Below, one piece after another: positions 28,702-36,980 of a stretch of DNA of 64,000 nt (position 1 is the stretch's first letter; each line of letters begins with the position of its first letter). Source of the stretch: Sphingomonas sp. Leaf339 (GTDB taxonomy: Bacteria > Pseudomonadota > Alphaproteobacteria > Sphingomonadales > Sphingomonadaceae); assembly GCF_001426195.1 (NCBI RefSeq), contig NZ_LMRS01000034.1, positions 1 through 64,000 on the forward strand, read 5' to 3'. The notes under the pieces were generated by a model that saw only the letters and a list, made by a program, of their open reading frames with translations, had not been told where the DNA came from and made no database searches. The position numbers were made by a program, and so were the translations under genes.

Positions 28702-31250
28702 TCTGGCTGTTGCTCGCCCAAGCCGCAGACCCGGCCATCGCCGCGGCGATCGCAACGATGACGGTGGAGGAAAAGGCCGCCCAACTGCAAAGCACCGCGC
28801 CCGCCGAACCCAAGGCGAAACTGCCCGCCTATGATTGGTGGAACGAGGGGCTGCACGGTCTCGCCCGCAATGGCCACGCCACCGTTTTTCCACAGGCGAT
28901 CGGGATGGCGGCGACCTGGGACACCAACCTGATCCACCGCATCGGCGACGTCGTCGCGACCGAGGCGCGCGCGAAGTTCAATGCGCAACCCGTCGATGCG
29001 GACCGACGTATCTACGAAGGGCTGACGATCTGGTCACCCAACATCAACATCTTCCGCGATCCACGCTGGGGCCGGGGTCAGGAAACCTATGGCGAAGACC
29101 CCTATCTGACCGGGCATCTGGGCGTCGCCTTCGTCACCGGCCTCCAAGGGCCGGACACCGCGCACCCCAAGGTGATCGCCACGCCGAAGCACCTTGCCGT
29201 GCACAGTGGCCCTGAGGCCGGTCGCGACAGTTTCGACGTCGATCCCAGCCCGCAGGATCTGGAGGCCACCTACCTCCCCGCTTTCCGCCTCGCCGTGACC
29301 GAGGGCAGGGCGCAGTCGCTGATGTGCGCGTACAACTCGATCCACGGCACCCCCGCCTGTGCCAGCGCGCCACTGATGATCGATCGCATCCGCAAAGATT
29401 GGGGCTTCACCGGCTTCACCGTGTCGGACTGCGACGCGATCGCCAACATCCACCTGTTCCACCACTACCGCCTCGATGCCGCCGCCGCCGCCGCGGCCGC
29501 GGTCAAGGGCGGCACCGACCTGAACTGCGGCACCGCCTATGCCGCCCTGCCGCAGGCGGTATCGCGCGGACTGGTGACGGAGGCGGAGATCGACACCGCG
29601 CTTGCCCGCTCGCTCGAAGCCCGCCGCGCGCTGGGCATCGCATTCGGCGCGGCGAACCCGTGGCGACGCATCAAGCCGTCCGCCCTCGGCGCCCCCGCCC
29701 ATCACGCCCTGGCGCTGGAGGCGGCGCGCAAGTCGATCGTCCTGCTGAAGAACGACGCCGATCGCCTGCCACTGAAGTCCGGCGCGCGCATCGCGGTGAT
29801 CGGCGCAGATGCCGACGATCTCGGCGTGTTGCAGGCCAATTACCACGGCACCGCCATCGCCCCCGTCACCCCGCTCGACGGCATCCGCACGCAGTTCGGC
29901 GCGGCGAACGTCCGCTACGCGCAAGGATCGCTGCTCGCCGATGGCGCCGCCGTCGTCATCCCCGAAACCGCGTTCCGCAACGATAGCAAGACCGGGCTGA
30001 AGGCGGAATATTTCGCCGCCGCCGATCTATCCGGCACCCCCGTCGCAACGCGGCAGGAACGTCGCATCGACGTCGATCACAACCGCGCCAGCCCGCTGCC
30101 GCAATTGGGCGCACAGTTCGGCGTCCGCTGGTCGGGAGAATTCGCTCCCCCCGGCCCCGGCGATTATCGCCTCGTGGTCGATGTACCGGCCTGCTGGAAG
30201 AACTGCACCCGCCACGATGCGGTGCGCGTGTCGATCGACGGAAAGCCGCTCGCCGATGGCGACGTGAAGAAGGGCCGCATCGAAATCCCCTATGCCAGCG
30301 ACGGCCGCGCCGTGCCGTTCGCGCTGGAACTGCAACACCATAGCGAGGACGAGGGCATCCGCCTGCTCTGGCTGCCCCCCGCCGAACCGCTGCTGCGAGA
30401 GGCGGTGGCCGCGACCGAGGGTGTCGATGCGATCGTCGCCGTCGTCGGCCTGTCGCCCGATCTGGAGGGCGAGGCGCTGTCGGTGAGCGTCCCCGGCTTC
30501 GTCGGCGGCGACCGCACCGACATCGCCCTGCCACTGCCGCAACAGCATCTGCTCGCCGCATTGAAGGCGACCGGCAAGCCGCTGATGATCGTCCTGACCA
30601 GCGGCAGCGCCGTTGCGGTCGATCCGGCAGCCGCCGACGCGATCCTGACCGCCTGGTATCCGGGCGAAGCGGGCGGCACCGCCATCGCCGAGACGCTGGC
30701 CGGCCGCAACAATCCCGCCGGCCGCCTGCCGGTGACGTTCTACAAGCAGACCAGCGACCTGCCCGCCTTCGTCGATTACGGCATGAAAGGACGGACCTAT
30801 CGCTATTTCACCGGGAAGCCACTCTGGGGCTTCGGCCACGGCCTTAGCTACACGAAGTTCGGCTATGCCACGCGCCAGCCGACCGCGACGGTAGCGGCGG
30901 GCGCCAACCTTACCATCGAGGCGGACGTGACGAACATCGGTGCGCGCGCCGGTGATGAAGTGGCGCAGGTTTATCTCGTGCCACCCGCCGGTGCCGCCAG
31001 CGGCCTGACGACTCCGGTCCTGCAACGCCAGTTGGTCGGGTTCCGCCGCCTGTCGCTTGCCCCCGGCAAGGGCAGCCGCGTCGCTTTCACGCTCGACCCC
31101 CGCGCGATGAGTACCGTTGCGCGAGACGGCACCCGTTCGGTGGTCCCAGGTCAGTATCGGCTGTTCGTCGGTGGCGGCCAGCCCGACGATGCACCTGGCG
31201 CGTGGATCGACTTGACCATTACCGGCAGCGCGACGGAGTTGCCCAAATGA
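28698..31250 (+). CDS. GH3 glycosidase with PA14 insert, probable beta-xylosidase
   Basis: A GH3 enzyme of 850 aa. The N-terminal barrel has DWWNEGLHGLARNG, the xylosidase-type opening, then RDPRWGRGQETYGEDPYLTG and TPKHLAVHSGPE. The nucleophile is Asp244 in VSDCDAI. The alpha/beta sandwich (ARKSIVLLKNDADRLPL) is interrupted by a PA14-like domain near residues 435-560 (GLKAEYFAAADLSGTP). A fibronectin-III-like end follows (GDEVAQVYLVPP). The N-terminal hydrophobic stretch MIWLLLAQA is very short for a signal peptide. In this context a beta-1,2-xylosidase on plant N-glycans is plausible; beta-glucosidase is the alternative. Confidence 0.85.
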   Translation: MIWLLLAQAADPAIAAAIATMTVEEKAAQLQSTAPAEPKAKLPAYDWWNEGLHGLARNGHATVFPQAIGMAATWDTNLIHRIGDVVATEARAKFNAQPVDADRRIYEGLTIWSPNINIFRDPRWGRGQETYGEDPYLTGHLGVAFVTGLQGPDTAHPKVIATPKHLAVHSGPEAGRDSFDVDPSPQDLEATYLPAFRLAVTEGRAQSLMCAYNSIHGTPACASAPLMIDRIRKDWGFTGFTVSDCDAIANIHLFHHYRLDAAAAAAAAVKGGTDLNCGTAYAALPQAVSRGLVTEAEIDTALARSLEARRALGIAFGAANPWRRIKPSALGAPAHHALALEAARKSIVLLKNDADRLPLKSGARIAVIGADADDLGVLQANYHGTAIAPVTPLDGIRTQFGAANVRYAQGSLLADGAAVVIPETAFRNDSKTGLKAEYFAAADLSGTPVATRQERRIDVDHNRASPLPQLGAQFGVRWSGEFAPPGPGDYRLVVDVPACWKNCTRHDAVRVSIDGKPLADGDVKKGRIEIPYASDGRAVPFALELQHHSEDEGIRLLWLPPAEPLLREAVAATEGVDAIVAVVGLSPDLEGEALSVSVPGFVGGDRTDIALPLPQQHLLAALKATGKPLMIVLTSGSAVAVDPAAADAILTAWYPGEAGGTAIAETLAGRNNPAGRLPVTFYKQTSDLPAFVDYGMKGRTYRYFTGKPLWGFGHGLSYTKFGYATRQPTATVAAGANLTIEADVTNIGARAGDEVAQVYLVPPAGAASGLTTPVLQRQLVGFRRLSLAPGKGSRVAFTLDPRAMSTVARDGTRSVVPGQYRLFVGGGQPDDAPGAWIDLTITGSATELPK

Positions 31251-32665
31251 CGATCGACCGCCGCACGTTGCTGGCCGGGGGGCTGGCGCTCGCCGGCACC
31301 CCGACCTTTGCCGCGCCCGCTTTCCCCGACAAGCGCCCCGCTCGCGGCGACCGCCGTTTCACCAGCCCCGCCGTAGAGCGCGAGATCGTGCGCGTGTCGA
31401 AACTGATCGCCGACCCGAAACTGCGCTGGATGTTCGGCAACTGCTATCCGAACACGCTCGATACGACGGTGAAGATGAGCACCATCGGCAGCCAGCCCGA
31501 TGCGTTCGTCATCACCGGCGACATCCCCTGCCTGTGGCTGCGTGATTCGGCGGCGCAGGTGAAGCCTTACCTCCATCTGGTCCGCGACGACCCGAAGCTG
31601 GGTGAGCTGTTCCGCGGCCTGATCGCCCGGCAGGCGCGCTCGATCCTGATCGACCCGTACGCCAACGCCTTCATGGAAGACCCGACCGCCAAGACCAACC
31701 TCGGCTGGGCGCTGGAGGACGAAACCACCATGAAGCCCGGCGTCGCTGAGCGAAAATGGGAGATCGATTCGCTCTGTTATCCGATGCGTCTGGCCCACGG
31801 CTACTGGCAGGCGACGCGCGATCCGCGACCGTTCGACGCCACCTGGGCACAAGCCGCCCGCGCCAGCATCCGCACCTTTCGCGAACAACAGCGAAAGGAC
31901 GGCCCCGGTCCCTACAGCTTCCGCCGCAACGCCCCACAGCCGACTGAGACATTGCTCTGGGGCCACGGCAACCCGACCCGCCCGGTCGGTCTGATCCATT
32001 CCGGCTTCCGCCCCTCCGACGACGCCTGCCTCTACCCCTTCCTGATCCCCGCCAATCTGTTCGCGGTCAGCGCACTGCGCGAACTGGCTATCGTCGCCAG
32101 CGAAGCCCGGCAGGACGCGGCCCTCTCCACCGACGCCACCGCGCTCGCCACCGAGGTAGAGGCGGCCTTACGCCAATGGGGCACGATGCGGCTCAAGGAC
32201 GGTCGTGAGGTCTGGGCCTATGAGGTCGATGGCTATGGGAACGCCGTCTTCATGGACGACGCCAACGTGCCCTCGCTATCCGGCCTCGCCTATCTCGGCT
32301 GCGTCGCGCCCTCCAATCCGCTATGGCAACGCACCCGCGACGCCGCGTGGAGCGAGGCGAATCCATGGTTCTTCCGCGGCAGCAAGGCGAAGGGTATCGG
32401 CGGCCCCCATGTCGGCGCCGGGCAGATCTGGCCGATGTCGCTGACCATCCGCGCGCTGTCCGCCACCGACGATGCAACGATTCTCGCCTGCCTGCGCACC
32501 CTGCGCGATACCGATGGCGGCACGGGCTTCATGCACGAGGCGTTCGACCAGGATGACCCCGCCAAATTCACCCGCGAATGGTTCGCGTGGGCGAACGGGC
32601 TGTTCGGCGAGCTGATCGTCCACCTCGCCGCTACCCGCCCCGCATTGCTGAAGGCCCCGCTGTGA
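31247..32665 (+). CDS. GH125 exo-alpha-1,6-mannosidase
   Basis: A GH125 enzyme of 472 aa, metal-independent and specific for alpha-1,6-mannose in characterised members. The signature region VITGDIPCLWLRDSAAQVKP matches the family, with SICYPMRLAHGYW-like DSLCYPMRLAHGYW and LIHSGFRPSDDACLYPFLIP. I start it at ATG 31247, which overlaps the GH3 stop (ATGA). The N-terminus MTIDRRTLLAGGLALAG is a twin-arginine-type signal. Together with the next gene (GH92) and the beta-mannosidase it completes trimming of the Man3 core of N-glycans. Confidence 0.92.
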   Translation: MTIDRRTLLAGGLALAGTPTFAAPAFPDKRPARGDRRFTSPAVEREIVRVSKLIADPKLRWMFGNCYPNTLDTTVKMSTIGSQPDAFVITGDIPCLWLRDSAAQVKPYLHLVRDDPKLGELFRGLIARQARSILIDPYANAFMEDPTAKTNLGWALEDETTMKPGVAERKWEIDSLCYPMRLAHGYWQATRDPRPFDATWAQAARASIRTFREQQRKDGPGPYSFRRNAPQPTETLLWGHGNPTRPVGLIHSGFRPSDDACLYPFLIPANLFAVSALRELAIVASEARQDAALSTDATALATEVEAALRQWGTMRLKDGREVWAYEVDGYGNAVFMDDANVPSLSGLAYLGCVAPSNPLWQRTRDAAWSEANPWFFRGSKAKGIGGPHVGAGQIWPMSLTIRALSATDDATILACLRTLRDTDGGTGFMHEAFDQDDPAKFTREWFAWANGLFGELIVHLAATRPALLKAPL

Positions 32666-34989
32666 CCGATCTCACCCGCCGCACCCTGCTCTCCACGTCC
32701 GCGCTGGCCTTCGCTGCGCTGCCATTGCCCGCCATCGCCGCGAAGCGTGACGAGTCGAAGGCCAATCTGTTCATCGGCACCGGCGGCGACGGCCACACCT
32801 ATCCCGGCCCGACGCTGCCATTCGGCATGGTCCAGCTTGGCCCCGATACCGATGTCGAGCGGTGGGATACCTGTTCCGGCTTTCACCGCACCGACACGTC
32901 GATTATGGGGTTCAGCCACACGCATCTGTCCGGCACCGGCATCGGCGACATGCTCGACGTGCTGGTGGTGCCGACGACCGGCCCCGTCCAGCTGCTGCCC
33001 GGTCCGCGTACTGACCCCGACAAGGGATACCGCCAGCGTTTCTCCGCCGAACATGCGGAACCCGGATACTACCGCGTCGCGCTGGAATCAGGCGTTCGCG
33101 CCGAACTGACCGTGACGGACCGGACCGGCTGGCACCGCTACACCTTCCCCACCGGCGCCGGGCATATCCTGGTAGATCTGTCGCACCTGATTCACGACAC
33201 GTCGGATCAGGCACCGCTGATTACCGACGCTTCACTCGCGATCGATCCGGACGGCACGCTGACCGGTGGTCGCCGCGTACATCGCTGGGCCAAGGGCCGG
33301 CACATCCATTTCGCGATGCAGCTGTCCCGCCGCCCTAATCGCATCACCTTCTACGGCGACGGCGATACCGAGCAACCCGCCGGCACCGCCGCCATCAAGG
33401 GCAATCGGCTGAAGGCCGTGCTGCACTATGACGATGCCGGTGCTGCTCCAATCGTGATCCGCTGTGGCATCTCCGCGGTTGATGTGTCCGGCGCCCGCGC
33501 GAATCTCGCCGCCGAAGCACGCGACTGGAACTTCGACCGCACGCTCGCCGCTGCTCGCGGTCGCTGGGCGACTCATCTGGGATCGATCGCGGTCGAGGGC
33601 GGCACCGCCGATCAGCGCACGATCATGACCTCTGCTCTCTATCATTCGATGCTGGCGCCGACGCTCTTCTCTGACGTCGATGGCCGTTATGTCGGGCTCG
33701 ACCGGCAGGTCCACACCGTCCCCAAGGGCGAGGCCGCCTATTCTACCTATTCGCTGTGGGACACATATCGCGCGCTCCATCCCCTGCTGACGATCGTCGC
33801 GCCGGACCGGGTGAAGAGCCTAGTCGCCGACATGATCCGCCAGACGCAGCAAAGCCCCTATGGCCCGCTGGTCTGGCCGTTGCAGGGGGTCGAAACCGGC
33901 ACGATGATCGGTTGGCACGGTGTCTCCGTCCTCGCCGAGGCGCAGGCCAAGGGGATCGAGGCGGACTACGCCGCCGCGTGGCCCGCGATCGCCAAACGCA
34001 GCTTCGATGTCACCGCCCCCGATCTCGACAACAGCAAGGGTCGCGACCTGTATGACCAGCTGGGCTATGTCCCCGCCGACAAATGGTTCGAAAGCGTCAG
34101 CCGGACCCAGGAATATGCCTATGACGACTGGGCATCCTCGCACCTTGCTCGCACCGCCGGTAAAACGTCGGACGCGGATCGCCTGCTGAAACGGTCGGGC
34201 AACTGGCGCAACGTGCTGGACGCCTCGATCGGCTTCGCTCGCCCACGCTTCGCCGATGGCAGCTGGTGGACGCCGTACGACCCGATCCAGCTTGGCCATA
34301 TGCCCAAACCCTGGTGGCGCGATTACACCGAGGCGAATGGCTGGCAGGCGACGTTCCTAAACCAGCACGACATTTACGGCCAGATCGCTCATTTCGGCGG
34401 CGACAAGGCGTTCGAGGCGAAGCTCGACGCGCTGTTCACCGCCCCCTCGACCCTCCCCGACAACGCCCCGCCCGACATCGCGGGCCTCGTCGGCCAATAT
34501 GCGCACGGCAACGAGCCGGATCAGCACGCCGCCTATCTCTACGCCTATGTCGGCACCCCGTGGAAAACGCAGGCGATGGTCCGGCGTCTCTGCACCGAAA
34601 TGTACAAGAACGATCCCAACGGCATGATCGGCAACGACGATTGCGGCCAGATGAGCGCATGGTTCGTCCTGTCCGCGCTGGGCTTCTATCCCGTTGATCC
34701 GGTCGAGGCGGTGTATGTCTTCGGCTCACCCCTGTTCGAACGGGCGACGGTGCGGCTGCCCGGCGACCGCAAGCTGATCGTCGAGGCGCCCGGCAATCGT
34801 GCCGATACGCCCTACATCCAGTCGGTGCAGTGGAACGGCAAACCATGGACGCGCAGCTGGATCAGCCACGCCGATCTGGTGAAGGGCGGGCGCCTGCGCT
34901 TCACGATGGGAACGAAGCCCGACCCGTCCTTCGGCGCCGCCCACACCGATCGACCGCCTTCATTCGGACGCCCCGCCCCGACTGGCTGA
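32662..34989 (+). CDS. GH92 alpha-mannosidase, exported
   Basis: A GH92 calcium-dependent exo-alpha-mannosidase of 775 aa, usually acting on alpha-1,2 or alpha-1,3 linkages. The N-terminal domain has FIGTGGDGHTYPGPTLPFGM and the loop GFSHTHLSGTG. The catalytic barrel has TEANGWQATFLNQHD and the family hallmark GNDDCGQMSAWFVLSALGFY. GTG 32662 overlaps the GH125 stop. The start VTDLTRRTLLSTSALAF is a twin-arginine-type signal. It is the last gene of the GH2-GH3-GH125-GH92 operon, and a palindromic repeat follows it. Confidence 0.94.
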   Translation: MTDLTRRTLLSTSALAFAALPLPAIAAKRDESKANLFIGTGGDGHTYPGPTLPFGMVQLGPDTDVERWDTCSGFHRTDTSIMGFSHTHLSGTGIGDMLDVLVVPTTGPVQLLPGPRTDPDKGYRQRFSAEHAEPGYYRVALESGVRAELTVTDRTGWHRYTFPTGAGHILVDLSHLIHDTSDQAPLITDASLAIDPDGTLTGGRRVHRWAKGRHIHFAMQLSRRPNRITFYGDGDTEQPAGTAAIKGNRLKAVLHYDDAGAAPIVIRCGISAVDVSGARANLAAEARDWNFDRTLAAARGRWATHLGSIAVEGGTADQRTIMTSALYHSMLAPTLFSDVDGRYVGLDRQVHTVPKGEAAYSTYSLWDTYRALHPLLTIVAPDRVKSLVADMIRQTQQSPYGPLVWPLQGVETGTMIGWHGVSVLAEAQAKGIEADYAAAWPAIAKRSFDVTAPDLDNSKGRDLYDQLGYVPADKWFESVSRTQEYAYDDWASSHLARTAGKTSDADRLLKRSGNWRNVLDASIGFARPRFADGSWWTPYDPIQLGHMPKPWWRDYTEANGWQATFLNQHDIYGQIAHFGGDKAFEAKLDALFTAPSTLPDNAPPDIAGLVGQYAHGNEPDQHAAYLYAYVGTPWKTQAMVRRLCTEMYKNDPNGMIGNDDCGQMSAWFVLSALGFYPVDPVEAVYVFGSPLFERATVRLPGDRKLIVEAPGNRADTPYIQSVQWNGKPWTRSWISHADLVKGGRLRFTMGTKPDPSFGAAHTDRPPSFGRPAPTG

Positions 34990-34990
34990 A

Positions 34991-35020
34991 GCCGTCACTG
35001 CGAGCGTAGCGAATGACGGC
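34991..35020. repeat. REP-like palindromic element
   Basis: GCCGTCA (34991-34997) pairs with TGACGGC (35014-35020) around CTGCGAGCGTAGCGAA. The 'TGCGAGCGTAGCGA' centre is like short dispersed palindromes I recall from sphingomonad genomes. I see only one copy here. It may also act as a terminator for the GH92 operon and for the converging gene. Confidence 0.5.
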
Positions 35021-35025
35021 AAGCC

Positions 35026-35484
35026 CTATTTCCGGCAGGTCGCCCCCGTCCGCGTGGCGACCTGATCCGCCACGATCCGCATGGCGCCCTTCTCGGTCTG
35101 CCCGGTCATCGTCATCCGCGCAGTGAAGCCCGCCGCGTTATATGTGCCGGTGCGAACGACCCGCATCGGCGGTCCCTTCTTCTGCGGACACGACATCACG
35201 TGATCGATCCGGCCATCGGCGATCACCGCGCGCTCGACCGTGCACTTCGCCTCCGCCTTCGGCACGAACAACGCGGCAACTCCCGCTCGCGATTGTTCGG
35301 GCGGCAGGCAGCGGTGCTCGGTCTTCGACTTGCCGCGCATCATTCGCATAAGGAAGGCGGGCGCACCCGGCACGACCAGATCGACGGCGGTCGATGTCAG
35401 ATCCCAATTGCCAGGTTGCAGCGACTGCGCCGACGCGGACAGCGGCAGCGACAACAAGATGAGCGAAGGGATGATGGCACGCAT
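35026..35484 (-). CDS. DUF3617-family periplasmic protein
   Basis: A 152-aa protein with a clear signal peptide from the ATG at 35484 (MRAIIPSLILLSLPLSASAQ). The mature part starts LQPGNWDLTSTAVDL and carries Cys residues near HRCLPPEQSR, AKCTVERA and MSCPQKK. It ends TRTGATCRK, the general pattern of DUF3617 proteins. The function is unknown. It converges on the GH92 operon and diverges from the transporter operon, and it may be unrelated to either. It ends in TAG. Confidence 0.75.
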   Translation of the reverse strand: MRAIIPSLILLSLPLSASAQSLQPGNWDLTSTAVDLVVPGAPAFLMRMMRGKSKTEHRCLPPEQSRAGVAALFVPKAEAKCTVERAVIADGRIDHVMSCPQKKGPPMRVVRTGTYNAAGFTARMTMTGQTEKGAMRIVADQVATRTGATCRK

Positions 35485-35558
35485 GCAGCCGCCTCTGTGG
35501 TTTTCGGTCGCGACACGCAAGCGAGCAACGTCCCCGACAATATTTTGCCGTTATTCCT

Positions 35559-35570
35559 ACAATCGATTGT
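35559..35570. promoter_or_regulatory. LacI-type operator before the transporter operon
   Basis: ACAATCGATTGT is a perfect 12-bp palindrome with the central CG usual for LacI-family operators. It lies 67 bases before the transporter ATG. It matches the two sites before the TonB-dependent receptor (common form GCAA-W-CG-W-TTGY), so the LacI gene at 40268 probably controls both. Confidence 0.65.
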
Positions 35571-35636
35571 TGCAATCGAACGTCGATCCGGCGATACCGG
35601 ATGAAAGCGATAATCGCGGGAAGGATCGGGAGAGCC

Positions 35637-36977
35637 ATGCCAGCATTGGACAACAAGCCGCGCCTGTCGATGGCCCGCATCCTCGAAATGAACCTCGGCT
35701 TCCTCGGCCTGCAGTTCAGCTTCGGCCTGCAGCAGGGGAACATGACGCCCATCTACAGCTATCTCGGCGCGTCGGAGGCGGCGTTGCCACTCCTGCAACT
35801 CGCCGGGCCGATCACCGGCCTGCTCGTCCAGCCGCTGATCGGCGCGATGAGTGACCAGACGGATTCGCGCTGGGGCCGGCGCACTCCCTATTTCCTGTTC
35901 GGCGCGGTACTGTGCGCGATCGGACTGTTTTTCATGCCGCTCAGCTCATCGATCCTGATGGCGGTATCGATGCTCTGGATTCTGGACGCCGGCAACAACA
36001 TCACGATGGAGCCATACCGCGCCTACGTCTCCGATCGGTTGGCGGAGGAACAACACCAGATCGGCTTCCTGACGCAAAGCGCGTTCACCGGCCTCGCCCA
36101 GATGCTCGCATTCCTAACCCCATCGCTGCTGGTGTGGTGGGGGATGGATCAGGACTGGGTCGACACCCACAACATACCCTATACGGCGCGCATCGCTTTC
36201 ATGGTCGGTGCCGGCCTCAGCTTCTCGACCATTCTCTGGTCGATCTGGCGCGTCCCAGAACTGCCCCTGACCCCGGATCAGCGCGCGCACATCGCCGCCC
36301 AACCCAAAACACTAAAATCGACCTTGGCCGAGATCGGCAGCGCGATCCGCGACATGCCGCTGGCGATGCGAAAGATGGCGTTGATGAGCCTGTTCCAGTG
36401 GTACGCGATGGCGACCTATTGGGCCTATGTGATCTATGCGATCGGCCGGTCGGTCTATGGCACCGACGTGCCAACCTCCTCCGGCTTCCATTCCGCGGTG
36501 CTGACCAATGGCGAGATGGCCGCTTTCTACAACGGCGTCGCCTTTCTCGCCGCGTTCGCGATGGTGCCATTGGCGCGCCGGATGGGCGCCGCCAGCCTGC
36601 ATGCCATCTGCCTCGTCATCGCCGGCATCGGCATGCTGTGGCTGCCGCACGTCACCGAGAAGTGGATGCTGTTCTTCCCCGCCATCGGTGTCGGCCTCGG
36701 TTGGGCCAGCATCATGGGCAATCCGTACATCATCCTCGCCGGATCGATCCCGGCAGAGCGGACGGGCGTCTACATGGGCATCTTCAACATGATGATCGTG
36801 ATCCCGATGCTGCTCTTCGCAGTGACGATGCCGCTGATCTACCAGCCGCTGCTGGGCGGCGATCCACGCAACGTGCTGACGCTGTGCGGCGTGCTGATGT
36901 TCTGCGCGGCGGCGGCGGTGTGGACGGTGCGCGAGCGCAATGCCCAAGGGCTGCCCGTCGGTGCGGTCGCGGAATAA
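35637..36977 (+). CDS. MFS/GPH-type sugar transporter (sucrose/SLC45-like)
   Basis: A 446-aa inner-membrane transporter with about 12 hydrophobic spans. The start is ATG 35637 with GGGAG 4 bases before it. The N-terminal half has FGLQQGNMTPIYSYLGA and the loop 2-3 motif QPLIGAMSDQTDSRWGRRTP, which marks the GPH/SLC45 branch of sucrose and maltose carriers. EPYRAYVSDRL follows. It heads the operon with GH36 (3-base gap) and GH68. The linked enzymes make sucrose, raffinose or another alpha-galactoside the likely cargo, taken up with protons. This is an inference from context and family. Confidence 0.85.
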   Translation: MPALDNKPRLSMARILEMNLGFLGLQFSFGLQQGNMTPIYSYLGASEAALPLLQLAGPITGLLVQPLIGAMSDQTDSRWGRRTPYFLFGAVLCAIGLFFMPLSSSILMAVSMLWILDAGNNITMEPYRAYVSDRLAEEQHQIGFLTQSAFTGLAQMLAFLTPSLLVWWGMDQDWVDTHNIPYTARIAFMVGAGLSFSTILWSIWRVPELPLTPDQRAHIAAQPKTLKSTLAEIGSAIRDMPLAMRKMALMSLFQWYAMATYWAYVIYAIGRSVYGTDVPTSSGFHSAVLTNGEMAAFYNGVAFLAAFAMVPLARRMGAASLHAICLVIAGIGMLWLPHVTEKWMLFFPAIGVGLGWASIMGNPYIILAGSIPAERTGVYMGIFNMMIVIPMLLFAVTMPLIYQPLLGGDPRNVLTLCGVLMFCAAAAVWTVRERNAQGLPVGAVAE

Positions 36978-36980
36978 GCC

